Origin: Herbidospora sakaeratensis | GTDB lineage: Bacteria; Actinomycetota; Actinomycetes; Streptosporangiales; Streptosporangiaceae | Length of the DNA: 64,000 nt | Assembly (NCBI RefSeq): GCF_001570525.1 | Contig: NZ_BBXC01000014.1 | Coordinates: forward strand, 145,458-209,457 | Direction: 5' to 3' | Shown: one piece after another, positions 1 to 8,363 of the stretch | Layout: each line of letters starts with the position of its first letter | How positions within the stretch are numbered: position 1 is the first letter of the stretch | Notes under the pieces: model-generated | What the model was told of the DNA's origin: nothing | Seen by the model: the letters and a program-made list of their open reading frames with translations, nothing else | Database searches by the model: none | Made by a program: the position numbers and the translations under genes

Positions 1-774
1 GCGCAGGCCGGAGAGCAGTTCGAAGCCATTTCCTTGCCTCCGAACCTGTGACCGCGCGGACCAACGCCTTTGAGAGCACTTGCCATGAGCACTTCACGAC
101 CTCGTTCGAGCTGTGCCGGGCAGGGGGGATCTACGTGATTCGGCGAACGGTTCTCAGCAAGCAGGGACGCCTCGCTGAGTGCTACAGCGACGCGTGGACG
201 GCAGGGCAGGCATTCCAGGTCTGGAGGGGCACTACTCGATGGTTCAGCTCACTGAAGGGCCGTCCGCGGAGGCGGTGCGGGCCGGGATCGGCCGAAGAGC
301 CGCACACCTGGCGCGTGGCCGCCGGGTGAGAGTCGTTGGACCCGTGAAGAAGAGCTGAACCATCAGATCTGCAAAGCGATCTGTTCACCTGCAGCCTTGT
401 CGTTGGCCCCGACCTTGAACCGGTCGCCTGGAGCCTAGATCTCAGCGGGCCCCAGGGGATGTCCGTCGTGAGAGGGCATGAGGCGCCTCCTCGAGAGAAG
501 CGGCGTTCTCTGTGGCTTCAGTTCGAGATCTCCCATGAGATCACGTAAGCCTCGCAGAACAGCAACGTGTGATCCATTGCAAGAAGCCATGTGTCTTGGC
601 ATCGCCGGAGACATTGATCGACTCCGAGTAATGGTGGATGGTGTTCAACTAGGGACTCAGGAGATCAGAGTGGTCGTCCTACCCCACATCAGGCTGAGTG
701 GTCGATCGGGCTCTGCGAACGGATGTCCCTAGCCGTGACATCCATAAGGAGCCCTTCGCCGGCAAGTTCCAACG

Positions 775-935
775 CATGAGGCGAAGCGATTGGATTCCCC
801 GAGCGGAGCGAGCACCCCCCGAGCGAAGCGAGGCCTGCCCAGGGAGCGCGAGGGGCGAAGCCCTTCGCCAGGAGCGAGAGCGACCCGGAGCGAAGCGACG
901 CAGGGCCGCAAAGCGGCCAGGGGGAGCGCGAGGGG
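775..935. repeat. Low-complexity GAGCGAAGCGAG-type repeat block
   Basis: Degenerate copies of GAGCGAAGCGA, AGCGAAGCGA and GAGCGCGAGG recur about every 20-40 bases, for example near 781, 800, 820, 850, 868 and 890. It is not an exact tandem array. It lies downstream of the leftward tRNA-Val gene. Open frames across it are by-products of its composition, because every frame on both strands stays open. Confidence 0.55.
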
Positions 936-962
936 GCGACAGCCCCTTCGCATCGGGGGGCT

Positions 963-980
963 CGGGGGGTCGTCCCCCCG
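963..980. other. Short G/C hairpin
   Basis: CGGGGGG and CCCCCCG face each other across a TCGT loop, giving a perfect 7-bp stem. It sits beyond the tRNA-Val terminator candidate and may back it up. Confidence 0.4.
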
Positions 981-993
981 TGTAAACGACGAA

Positions 994-1036
994 GGAGACC
1001 CGGGGAAAGCGGCGAAGCCGCTGACCACAGGTCTCC
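994..1036 (-). terminator. Nested hairpin downstream of tRNA-Val
   Basis: GGAGACC at 994-1000 pairs with GGTCTCC at 1030-1036, and inside it AGCGGC/GCCGCT (1008-1013/1017-1022) closes a three-base loop. The structure begins 10 bases past the tRNA 3' end, the expected place for a terminator. Only a short T-rich stretch follows on the minus strand, so it may work as a processing or weak termination signal. Confidence 0.5.
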
Positions 1037-1046
1037 CTCTCCAGAG

Positions 1047-1118
1047 TGGGCGATACTGGGATCGAACCAGTGACCTCTTCGGTGTGAACGAAGCGCTCTC
1101 CCGCTGAGCTAATCGCCC
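1047..1118 (-). tRNA. tRNA-Val (anticodon CAC)
   Basis: Read on the minus strand it gives a full cloverleaf: a GGGCGAT/ATCGCCC acceptor stem, a D arm containing AGCTCAGCGGGAGAGC, a CTTCG/CGAAG anticodon stem around the loop TTCACAC, and a T arm with TTCGATC. The discriminator base is A and the 3' CCA is not encoded. Anticodon CAC decodes GTG valine codons, which are common in this genome. Confidence 0.96.
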
Positions 1119-1575
1119 GGGATGATCGTTCCCCTGCGGGGCCCGACAGCAAGAACCATACCGCACTCCGCCCCCTCCACGCGAAGCGAAGCTCGGTTCG
1201 GGGGCCGTCCAACCCCTGGAGTCCCCGCCGTGTCTCGGGTCTGTCCCCGCATCGTCATCGAAAGGTTCTCCAGGAACGGGCGGCGTGGCGGTCTGTTGGC
1301 ATAGCATCGTGATGCTCCACACTCGACCAATAAGCACCACCTGAAGCCCATCCACGTCTCGGAGGACACGCAAAACCATCGCAAACACCGGGTTGGTTAT
1401 GGTGTTTGTGCAGGTAGATGCCAAAATGTCTGGCTGTGCTGTGCGTTACAGAACGGCCCGACGGCGGAATCTTCCCTGCAAGGTTTCTTCGTTCCGCGTC
1501 ATAGCTCGGGACGTGGTCCGTCTGAGCAGTGAAAGCCCCGCAGGGGGTCCCGACGACGAAAAGGTTTGGCTGACG
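1119..1575. promoter_or_regulatory. Intergenic region upstream of ssgB with a hairpin
   Basis: There is no gene in this stretch. CAAACACC (1382-1389) and GGTGTTTG (1401-1408) form a perfect 8-bp stem with an 11-base loop, about 170 bases before the ssgB start. The frame open upstream of ssgB from 1393 runs through this hairpin and has poor codon bias, so I treat it as leader DNA. The hairpin could be an operator or a transcript structure for ssgB; which one cannot be told by eye. Confidence 0.4.
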
Positions 1576-1992
1576 ATGAACAGCACCACCGTCTCTGCCG
1601 AGCTGGGCCTTCGGCTTGTCGTCCCAGACCGCACGACCGTCCCGCTGCTCGCGGGGTTGAGCTACACGGCCGAAGATCCTTATGCCATCCGCATGGCCTT
1701 CCACGTCGGGAACGACGAGCCGGTCGAATGGATCTTCGCGCGCGAGTTGCTGACCGTGGGAATCGTCCGGCGGGTGGGTGACGGTGACGTCCAGGTGTGG
1801 CCGGCGCGGTCCGACGGGGAGCGCACGCTCCACATCAGCTTGACCTCGCCGTTCGGGCAGGCGCTGTTCGAGGTGCCGCTGGCTCCGTTGACCGAGTTCC
1901 TCCACCGGACCTACGAGCTCGTGCCGGCCGGGCGTGAGGTCGACTTCATGGATCTCGACGAAGAGCTGACCAACATGCTCTGGAGCTCGTAA
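1576..1992 (+). CDS. ssgB: SsgB-type sporulation and cell division protein (SsgA-like family)
   Basis: The 138-residue protein matches the SsgA-like family along its whole length. It shows the N-terminal pattern MNSTTVSAELGLRLVVPD, the central DPYAIRMAFHVG and VEWIFARELL motifs, and the GDVQVWP signature. These small proteins occur only in morphologically complex actinomycetes. SsgB helps position FtsZ at sporulation septa, acting at the membrane-proximal division site with SsgA. I chose the ATG at 1576 because family members start with this MN-TTV stretch and codon bias collapses upstream, although the frame stays open. The Shine-Dalgarno sequence is weak. Its presence argues that the host forms spores. 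Confidence 0.88.
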   Translation: MNSTTVSAELGLRLVVPDRTTVPLLAGLSYTAEDPYAIRMAFHVGNDEPVEWIFARELLTVGIVRRVGDGDVQVWPARSDGERTLHISLTSPFGQALFEVPLAPLTEFLHRTYELVPAGREVDFMDLDEELTNMLWSS

Positions 1993-2044
1993 ACCGTTAC
2001 GCATTCCCCACGTAACCGGGCCTTCCGTGCCATAGCGTTCCCCC

Positions 2045-3454
2045 ATGAGGCGGATCTTCGGCGTCCTGGTGGTGGCCCTCTTAGCGACCGGGTGTTCTCC
2101 GGGTGGTGACACGCCTCCCCCTGAGGTGTCCCCGCAGGCGGCGGTCTCCTCTCCGGCTCCGGCGTCGGCGTCGGCGTCCGGGCTGGCGGTCGACGCGATC
2201 GACCACAGCGACAACGTCAGGGTCGTCGCGAACGTCCCCCTTGAGGCGCCTTTCGACGGCGACGAGGCGTGGGGGACCGATCTCGCCTTTCAGGGCGATT
2301 ACGCGTTCGTCGGAAACTATGCCGGGTTCACGATCGTCGACATCTCCGACCCGGAGAAACCCTCTGTTGTCTCCCGTACGGTCTGCGAGGGCGGCCAGAA
2401 CGACATCTCCGTCACCGGGGATCTGCTCTTCCTTTCCGTCGACTATCCCCGCGACAACGAATCGTGCGCCTCCAAAGACGGCGAAGAGGGCGCGGCCGGG
2501 TCGTGGGAGGGTGTGCGCATCTTCGACGTCTCCGACAAGAAGCAGCCCAAGTACGTGACCTCGATCCGTACCGAGTGCGGATCGCACACCCATGCGGTGC
2601 TGCCGGGTGAGCAGACCGTGTACGTCTACGTCGCCTCCTCCGGGCCGGTGCCCGACTCCGAGACCTGTCCGCCGCCGCACGCCGCCATGGACGTCATCGA
2701 GGTGCCCGTGGACGCCCCCGAGACCGCCCGGGTGGCCGCCCGGCCGCCGGTGTTCGGGGAGCGGCCCGTCACGGAGGACTCGGAGTTCGAGAACCCGCGC
2801 GGTTGCCACGACGTCACCGTCTATCCCGAGCGGAAGCTCGCCGCCGGGGCCTGTTTCGGCGACGGCGTGCTGATGGACATCTCCAATCCTCTGCTGCCGC
2901 GGGTTCTCCAGGTCGTACAGGACCCGAATTTCGCCGTGTGGCATTCGGCCACCTTCAACAACGACGGCACGAAACTGGTGTTCAGCGACGAGCTCGGCGG
3001 CGGCATCTCGGCGACCTGCGACAAGGAGACCGGGGAGCAGGAGGGCGCGAACGCCATTTACGACCTGACGCCGGACAACACCCTTGAGCGGCGCGGCTAT
3101 TTCAAGATTCCCCGGGTGCAGACCGGTGACGAGAACTGCGTCGCCCATAACGGGTCGCTGATTCCCGTCAAGGGCAAGGACGTCATGGTCCAGGGCTGGT
3201 ATCAGGGCGGCGTTTCGGTCTGGGACTTCACCGATTCGGCGAACGCGCGGGAGATCGGCTATTTCGAGCGGGGTCCGTTGCGGCCGGGGCTCAGCCTGGG
3301 CGGGTCGTGGTCGGCCTATTACTACAACGGGTTCATCTATTCGAGCGACATCACCAAGGGGCTCGACATTCTCGAGATCAACGATCCGTTGACCGATCCG
3401 GCCAAGAACGTCAAGATGACCGAACTCAACGCGCAGAGCCAGCGGAGTTTCTGA
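2045..3454 (+). CDS. LVIVD-repeat lipoprotein (beta-propeller)
   Basis: The 469-residue protein has a lipoprotein signal peptide with lipobox ATGC and the modified cysteine at residue 17. A Pro/Ala/Ser-rich spacer (about 18-48) precedes a series of blades. Phrases such as FTIVDISDPEKP and VRIFDVSDKKQP are typical of LVIVD repeats (PF08309), which form a cell-surface beta-propeller of unknown ligand. Codon 13, inside the signal peptide (2081-2083), is the rare leucine codon TTA. The gene follows ssgB by 52 bases in the same direction, so it may share developmental expression, but it probably has its own start signal. No enzymatic role can be assigned. Confidence 0.8.
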   Translation: MRRIFGVLVVALLATGCSPGGDTPPPEVSPQAAVSSPAPASASASGLAVDAIDHSDNVRVVANVPLEAPFDGDEAWGTDLAFQGDYAFVGNYAGFTIVDISDPEKPSVVSRTVCEGGQNDISVTGDLLFLSVDYPRDNESCASKDGEEGAAGSWEGVRIFDVSDKKQPKYVTSIRTECGSHTHAVLPGEQTVYVYVASSGPVPDSETCPPPHAAMDVIEVPVDAPETARVAARPPVFGERPVTEDSEFENPRGCHDVTVYPERKLAAGACFGDGVLMDISNPLLPRVLQVVQDPNFAVWHSATFNNDGTKLVFSDELGGGISATCDKETGEQEGANAIYDLTPDNTLERRGYFKIPRVQTGDENCVAHNGSLIPVKGKDVMVQGWYQGGVSVWDFTDSANAREIGYFERGPLRPGLSLGGSWSAYYYNGFIYSSDITKGLDILEINDPLTDPAKNVKMTELNAQSQRSF

Positions 3455-3570
3455 AGAGCGGTCGTTGCACCGGCGCCGACTCCTAGGTCCATGCGAGAGA
3501 GACCGGCGGGGCCGGAAGGCCGCGCATGTCCCCCACGATTCACCACGTCCGGCCGAAGCATCGCCGGACG

Positions 3571-3780
3571 ATGTCCACCCGCACGGTCGTCATCCGGCTT
3601 TCCGCCCGCGTCCACGGCGATCCGTCGATCGCCCGCTGGGCGGCCGAGTCGCACCGGCGGCGTCGCGCGGCCGACCGCGTGACGGCCCGGACGGCTCTGC
3701 ACCTCCTCCGGGCCGACCCGGAGACGGAGATCGAGTTCGTCGACCCCGCCACTGGCACGACGCCTGCTGGATCGCCTGAC
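3571..3780 (+). pseudogene. Small gene remnant with an apparent frameshift
   Basis: From the ATG at 3571 the frame shows good third-position G/C for about 58 codons, beginning MSTRTVVIRLSARVHG. Codon bias then switches frame near 3745, where cac-tgg-cac-gac-gcc-tgc-tgg-atc-gcc-tga reads HWHDACWIA and stops at 3780. This suggests a roughly 70-residue gene with a one-base indel. It could equally be a sequencing error or a coincidence in GC-rich DNA. No family is recognised. Confidence 0.35.
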
Positions 3781-3795
3781 CCGACCGGAATGAGT

Positions 3796-4213
3796 TCGAA
3801 GAGGTGCCTCTTCTCGACAGCGGCGAAGACCTGATCGGCCTGGACAAGGGCATGTTCCACGTCCAGGACGTGAGCGAGGAAACCTCGGCGGACGACGTTA
3901 TATACGTTTCGGCGTCCGCCGGGGCGGTGACCGCGTCGGTGCGGCTGGAGTGCTGGGATGAGACGCCCGAATGGCCCGACGACTGGTGGGAGGCCGACGC
4001 GGGTGTCGTGTTCTTCGCGTCGGAAGCGTCTACGTGCTCGAATTCGTGGCAAATCTCCATTTGGGCACGACGGAGAGCCGCTGGATCTATCGGGTGCTCA
4101 AGCCGGAAGGCCCGGACCAGGCTCTGCTGAGTTGCACGAGACTGAGGCCGAACATCAGCACCCCCAGCGGGATGTGGGCCACCGTCAGGCCCGCGATTCC
4201 CAAGGCCACCTGA
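3796..4213 (+). pseudogene. Second frameshifted remnant, unknown protein
   Basis: A coding-like frame (GEDLIGLDKGMFHVQDV onward) runs from about 3796 to about 4020. The coding signal then moves to another frame, giving VYVLEFVANLHLG and RWIYRVLKPEG, before running into the opposing membrane-protein gene. It lies immediately behind the previous remnant, so the two probably decayed together. I do not recognise the family, and the exact ends are uncertain. Confidence 0.38.
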
Positions 4214-4446
4214 ACGAGCGTGAGGGCGAGGAAGAGGGTGGCGTACAGGATGGGCTGAGGGGAGGCCCCGCCCGGGCGCCATTGCGCGATCGTCACGATC
4301 ACGTGGATCACCGCGACGCCGAACATCGTGTACGCCGACGCGCTGTGCAGGGCGAGCCCGCTCGGCGTGGTCAGCAGCAGGCCGGCCGTGATCGGCGCGA
4401 TGAGGAGCACCAGGGTGCGCACGGCGATGAGGGTCCGGGTCACCAT
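4087..4446 (-). CDS. Small four-helix membrane protein with conserved-looking histidines
   Basis: The 119-residue protein has four hydrophobic segments at about residues 6-25, 36-54, 65-86 and 91-107. Histidines at 34, 48 and 91 lie in or at the edges of membrane helices, an arrangement seen in small cytochrome b561-like or DoxX-like proteins; haem binding is only a possibility. Its ATG overlaps the stop codon of the ECF sigma gene upstream, so the two are translationally coupled. The gene's 3' end overlaps the remnant on the other strand. It may be part of the sigma factor's stress or redox circuit (inference from context). Confidence 0.7.
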   Translation of the reverse strand: MVTRTLIAVRTLVLLIAPITAGLLLTTPSGLALHSASAYTMFGVAVIHVIVTIAQWRPGGASPQPILYATLFLALTLVQVALGIAGLTVAHIPLGVLMFGLSLVQLSRAWSGPSGLSTR

Positions 4447-5282
4447 GGCCGCAGCTTCTCCGGGTTGCGGACCGCCCAGATCCGGGTGATGCGCGCATCG
4501 GCCACGTCGAACGCCAGCACCGTCACCGTCACGCCGTTCTGGCGCATCACCAGGCCGGGCTCGCCGTTCACGGTGCGCTCGACCAGGGTCAGGCCGGGGA
4601 GCTTGCCGGCCAGTTCGGCGGCGTAGCGCACGACCTGGCCGACGCCCTCGATCGGCCGCAGCACCGCGTCGACCAGGCCGCCGCCGTCGGCGGTGACCGT
4701 CACGCCGGGGTCGAGCAGGGCGACGAGCGCCTCGATGTCCTGGGACTCCCAGGCCCGTTTGAAGGCCCTGACCACCTCGGCGCGCTCGGGCGCGGGAGCC
4801 GACGGCGTGGCGGCGACGCGGCGGCGGGCCGAAGAGGCCAGCTGGCGGCAGGCGGCCGGGGTGCGGCCGACGATCTCGGCCACTTCGGCGAAGGAGTGGC
4901 AGAACACGTCGTGCAGGATGAACGCGACCCGTTCGGCGGGGGTCATCGATTCGAGCACGACGAGGAACGCCATGCTGACCGATTCGTCCAGGGTGACCCG
5001 GTCGGCGGGGTCGTCGGTCTGGTCGGGCACCGGCTCCGGGATCCACTCGCCCACGTAGCGTTCGCGCCGGACCCGGGCCGAGCCCAGCAGGTCGAGGCAG
5101 ATGCGGCTGGCCACGGTCGTCAACCACGCGCCCGGTGACACGATGGCCTCCTGCCGGTCGGGCGGCAGCGCGTACCAGCGCGCATAGGTCTCCTGTACGA
5201 CGTCCTCGGCGTCCGCCAGCGAGCCGAGGAGCCGGTAGGACAGGTTGATCAGATGTCGTCGTTCGTTCAGTTCGACTGTCAC
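4440..5282 (-). CDS. ECF41-family RNA polymerase sigma factor (SigJ-like)
   Basis: The 280-residue protein has sigma region 2 (residues about 5-75, with DAEDVVQETYARW) and region 4 (about 105-160, with the helix-turn-helix SFAEVAEIVGRTPAACRQ). A C-terminal SnoaL-like domain fused to both is typical of group ECF41. The ECF41 signature DGGG (in VTADGGG) and a near match to the NPDKL motif (NPEKL, five residues from the end) are both visible. In ECF41 proteins this extension replaces a separate anti-sigma factor. The start is GTG at 5282, preceded by AAGGGGGC. It faces a carboxymuconolactone-decarboxylase-like gene, the classic partner and target of ECF41 sigmas, and is coupled to the membrane protein that follows. 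Confidence 0.92.
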   Translation of the reverse strand: MTVELNERRHLINLSYRLLGSLADAEDVVQETYARWYALPPDRQEAIVSPGAWLTTVASRICLDLLGSARVRRERYVGEWIPEPVPDQTDDPADRVTLDESVSMAFLVVLESMTPAERVAFILHDVFCHSFAEVAEIVGRTPAACRQLASSARRRVAATPSAPAPERAEVVRAFKRAWESQDIEALVALLDPGVTVTADGGGLVDAVLRPIEGVGQVVRYAAELAGKLPGLTLVERTVNGEPGLVMRQNGVTVTVLAFDVADARITRIWAVRNPEKLRPW

Positions 5283-5366
5283 GTTCGCCCCCTTCACCCC
5301 ACTCGACGAGACAGCCGCCCGGAATGTGAGGCCTGACGTTTCCTGCCGCCACTTCGTCGGGTGAGC

Positions 5367-5852
5367 ATGACCGAACTTCAGTCGCGCCTGCCCGACCCGA
5401 TGCGGTACTTCCCCGGCATGGGGGCGATCGCCGCCGGCATGAGCAAGGCCGTCCACAACGGCACGATCCCCGACAGTACCGTCTACCTGATGCATCTCCG
5501 GGCCGGGCAGCTGGCCGGGAGCACCTACCACACCGTCCGGCAGACCGGGCATCTGCGCGAGGCCGGGGAGCCGGAGGAGCGCATCACGGCCGTGGCGTCC
5601 TGGCGTGACGCGCCCTACTTCACCGAGGCCGAGCGGGTGGCGCTGGAACTCGTGGAGGCCGTGCTCGCGCCCGATCCCGGCGTCTCGGACGAGCTGTTCG
5701 CGCGGGCCGCCGCGCACTACGACGCCCACGCGCTCTGGACGCTCACCGTGGCCATCGGGCAGATCTGCTTCTTCGTCCCCGTGGCGCTGATCGCCCGGCC
5801 GATCCCGGGGCGGCCCGTCGGGCAGAACTACAGCCCGGTCAGCCCACGGTGA
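5367..5852 (+). CDS. Carboxymuconolactone decarboxylase / AhpD-like protein lacking the CxxC pair
   Basis: This 161-residue all-helical protein of the CMD/AhpD superfamily is divergent from the ECF41 gene, matching the known ECF41 arrangement in which the sigma activates such a gene. The usual active-site stretch (RASQINGCxYCxxxH) reads RAGQLAGSTYHTVRQT here. Both redox cysteines and the following histidine position are altered, so AhpD-type peroxidase chemistry looks unlikely. GTG at 5361 and ATG at 5367 are both possible; I prefer the ATG, with GGTGAG a few bases before it. Its 3' end overlaps the opposing small gene by 14 bases. Confidence 0.85.
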   Translation: MTELQSRLPDPMRYFPGMGAIAAGMSKAVHNGTIPDSTVYLMHLRAGQLAGSTYHTVRQTGHLREAGEPEERITAVASWRDAPYFTEAERVALELVEAVLAPDPGVSDELFARAAAHYDAHALWTLTVAIGQICFFVPVALIARPIPGRPVGQNYSPVSPR

Positions 5853-6135
5853 AGCTGACGTCGCCGTCGGAGAAGTACATGAAGTCGCCGTCGCCGCCGA
5901 TGGACGCGTCCGACCAGTCCGAGTGAACCGACCAGGGGCCGTCGTCGCCCCCGTGCCCGCCGTCGCCGCCGAACGCGGCGGTCTGGTCGGGGTCGACGGC
6001 GAGGATCACGGCGGCGCCAAGTCCGGCGGCGGCGCCGATCGTGGCCGGCGTCCAGAAGCGGGTCTCGCCCGGCTCTCCGGCGTAGGCGGCGGAGAGCCGG
6101 CGGGCCCGGTCGAACTGGCTGGAGAACAGGCTCAT
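5839..6135 (-). CDS. Small membrane-anchored acidic protein, unknown
   Basis: The 98-residue protein has one hydrophobic segment (about residues 31-46, TIGAAAGLGAAVILAV) and a Gly/Asp-rich tail. It lies nine bases behind the 693-residue gene on the same strand, so the two form an operon. No family is recognised. The aspartate- and glycine-rich C-terminus would face away from the membrane and could bind cations, but nothing shows this. Confidence 0.6.
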   Translation of the reverse strand: MSLFSSQFDRARRLSAAYAGEPGETRFWTPATIGAAAGLGAAVILAVDPDQTAAFGGDGGHGGDDGPWSVHSDWSDASIGGDGDFMYFSDGDVSFTVG

Positions 6136-6144
6136 CTCGGGTCC

Positions 6145-8226
6145 TCAGAAGTCGGCGAAGCGGGGGGTCGGCAGGGTGTCGCGGGTGCTCCGCAGGTGGT
6201 CGGCGATCTGGCCGCGCCGGAGCCGGATGCCCGGGCCCGACGGGTAGCGGCGCAGCACGTCGAGGGTGGCCAGGCGGCGGGCCACCCCCGGCAGGGCGGC
6301 GGTCTCGGCCAGGCGGCGGGCGGCCGCCCAGCGCAGCGGGAAGACGTTCTCGGTGACGACGTACGAGAGGACCGGCAACGAGCTGGAGACCAGGGAGTTC
6401 CAGCGGTCGAGGACGGCGGCCCAGCCGCGTTCCGACTGCGCGGTGACCTGGCTCTTGCGCTGGTCGCCCTGGCTGCGCGCCGAGTAGGCCTGCGACAGGC
6501 CCGACACCGCGAACACCGGGTTGACCAGGGCCGCCGCGCCCAGGGTCAGCGCGGCGCCCGTGTAGCTGACCTTCGGCAGGGCGTCGGGGTCGAGGTCGAT
6601 CAGCCGGGAGACCTGGGCGGCGAGCTGACCCGTCTCGGCCGCGGCGCGCTGCGTGGGGGCGAGCGCGCCGCGGAGGGCGGCCTCGCCCTGTTTGAGCCAT
6701 TCGGGTTCGTCGGTCGCCAGCAGGACGGCGTCGCGGTGGCGCACGAAGGCAGGCAGGACGTACGCCACCTGGTCGAGGTGGCGCTGCAGCTCGACCAGGC
6801 CGATCTGCAGGACCGCGGCCAGCCGGGAGCGGCCCTCGGCGGTGTCCGGCAGCGTCACGGGGGTCGAGAGGCCGTCGGTCTCGCCCAGCAGGGCGGCGTG
6901 CAGCTCGTAGAAGGGGCCGAAGATCGTGTAGAGGAGGTAATCCTCCTCCAGCCCGGCGGCCGCGTGCAGCATGTCGGGGATCTGGTCGGCGGTGGCGTCG
7001 AGGTGGCTCCAGGTGCGGATCTCGGTGTGCAGGGCCTGGATGAGTTCCGGCTGGGCGACGACGGTGAGGTCGGATCGTTCGGTCGTCAGCCGCAGGGTCG
7101 GGCGCGGCGCGGCGGGGTCGCCTTCGACGCCGCGGATCGCGGCGTACGCGATGGACAGGCTCACCTCCGGGCCGCGCACCCGCATCCCGTCGGCCGCGAA
7201 CGCGAAGGCCACCGGGCGGCCGTCGGACAACTCGGCCGGGAGGACGCCCGCCGTCAGGGTGCGTTCGGCGGCGGCGCGGAGCCCGGCGTGCCGGTGCAAA
7301 CGTTGGCCGAACGTCGTCGAGCCGCACGTCACCGCCACCGGCCCGTGCGCGGGGCTGAAGACCACGAAACGTTCGGCCGAACCGGCGACCCGCAGGTGGG
7401 GGTCGGCGAGGTCGAAGGCGGCCAGCACCTGACGGCCGTCGGGCGACTGGAACTCCAGGGCGTCGTCGCTCAGCACGCAGTCGGCCCGCACCGGACTCCG
7501 GCCGGTCGTCAGGCCCCGGATCGTCACCGGGGCCGACGTGCCGACCGTCTGGGGACCGGCCTGGGCGGCGGCCTGGACGACCCGGAGGAAGGCGTCCCGG
7601 ACGAGGGGGGTCGCCAGATGCAGGGTCGCGCCGCTGAGGAACCGCCCGTCGTGCAGCGCGCCGCCGCGGAGCTCGACGGCGCTCGCGCCCAGCGGGGTGG
7701 CCTTGACGCGGTTGACGGGCCACTCCAGCGGCACCTCGCCCCGGTCGCGCAGCTGGAGCCGGCCGCCGGCGACCACGGTGTAGGCGGCGAACTCGGCGGC
7801 GGCCTCGCCCGGTTCGTCCTCGTAGTGCGGGGTGATCGAGACCGCGCAGGGGCTGATGAAGTCGGCGGCGGCGGCGTCCGGCACGAGGCGGCCGTGCAGG
7901 CCCGTCAGGGCGGCCAGCGCGGCCGGGTCGAGCGGCCCCGAGGTGAGCGAGAGCGTCTGGCCGCGCAGCCGGAGGTCGGCGACCAGGCGGGTGCTGGCGT
8001 CGACGAGCCTGATCGAGGCGTCGGGGTCGGTCGCCGGGTCGAGCACCGAGACGACCGGGTTGCCGAGGCCGCCGGTGTCGTGCACGTAGACGGCCGGCCA
8101 GTCGGTCACCAGGACCGAACGGGTGCCGGTCCAGGAGAAGCCGGTGGACTGCTGCTCCCGGGACAGCGGGTGCAGGCTGCTGTCGAAGACGACACGGCCC
8201 CGCACCGCTCCCCATGCGACCGCCAT
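6145..8226 (-). CDS. Unrecognised 693-residue protein with repeated PH-like segments
   Basis: The start at 8226 is well supported: AGAGGAG lies five bases upstream, and the open frame beyond it loses codon bias. No signal peptide is seen. Residues roughly 1-380 are beta-rich, and blocks such as RLQLRDRGEVPLEWPV and SIAYAAIRGVEG resemble PH/GRAM-like folds repeated about three times. The middle (about 385-520) is helical. Residues about 545-575 (GAALTLGAAALVNPVFAVSG) are hydrophobic and could touch the membrane. The C-terminus is helical and basic. It is followed by the small membrane-anchored protein in the same operon. I can assign no function; a membrane-associated scaffold is conceivable. 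Confidence 0.75.
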   Translation of the reverse strand: MAVAWGAVRGRVVFDSSLHPLSREQQSTGFSWTGTRSVLVTDWPAVYVHDTGGLGNPVVSVLDPATDPDASIRLVDASTRLVADLRLRGQTLSLTSGPLDPAALAALTGLHGRLVPDAAAADFISPCAVSITPHYEDEPGEAAAEFAAYTVVAGGRLQLRDRGEVPLEWPVNRVKATPLGASAVELRGGALHDGRFLSGATLHLATPLVRDAFLRVVQAAAQAGPQTVGTSAPVTIRGLTTGRSPVRADCVLSDDALEFQSPDGRQVLAAFDLADPHLRVAGSAERFVVFSPAHGPVAVTCGSTTFGQRLHRHAGLRAAAERTLTAGVLPAELSDGRPVAFAFAADGMRVRGPEVSLSIAYAAIRGVEGDPAAPRPTLRLTTERSDLTVVAQPELIQALHTEIRTWSHLDATADQIPDMLHAAAGLEEDYLLYTIFGPFYELHAALLGETDGLSTPVTLPDTAEGRSRLAAVLQIGLVELQRHLDQVAYVLPAFVRHRDAVLLATDEPEWLKQGEAALRGALAPTQRAAAETGQLAAQVSRLIDLDPDALPKVSYTGAALTLGAAALVNPVFAVSGLSQAYSARSQGDQRKSQVTAQSERGWAAVLDRWNSLVSSSLPVLSYVVTENVFPLRWAAARRLAETAALPGVARRLATLDVLRRYPSGPGIRLRRGQIADHLRSTRDTLPTPRFADF

Positions 8227-8363
8227 GGTTGCTCCTCTGTACGCCGATCCCGGGTCGCATCGTCCCACCGGGGGAGCGCTCCGGATACGTACAAATACCT
8301 AAAGCTCGGTCTCCCGGTTGACTTCTCCAAGAAAGTCCGGCTCGCTGTTCACAAGGAGGAGAG

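Larger units (their letters stand above)
1..1046. other. Stretch without a convincing gene left of tRNA-Val
   Basis: No reading frame here shows the steady G/C third positions seen elsewhere. Bases 1-51 could be the last 16 codons of a gene entering from the left, but that is too short to judge. A 39-codon frame at 239-358 has a GGAGGGG nine bases before its ATG and ordinary codon use; it may be a small protein but has no recognisable motif. Bases 360-730 are closer to 55-60 percent GC and look like degraded intergenic DNA. From about 775 a GC-rich low-complexity block begins, which is listed separately. Confidence 0.5.

Noticed and set aside
1-51. Possible C-terminal end of a gene entering from the left
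   Set aside because: Sixteen codons with mixed bias are too few to support a gene.
239-358. 39-codon frame with a GGAGGGG upstream
   Set aside because: Codon bias is weak and no motif or neighbour supports it; mentioned only in the regional entry.
679-1424. Long open frames across the repeat block and tRNA
   Set aside because: They cross a certain tRNA gene and a low-complexity block in which all frames are open.
5275-5366. ECF41-type promoter (TGTCACA spacer CGTC)
   Set aside because: TGTCACG at 5277 is only the complement of the sigma start codon, and no CGTC lies at the right distance; other partial matches are equally weak.
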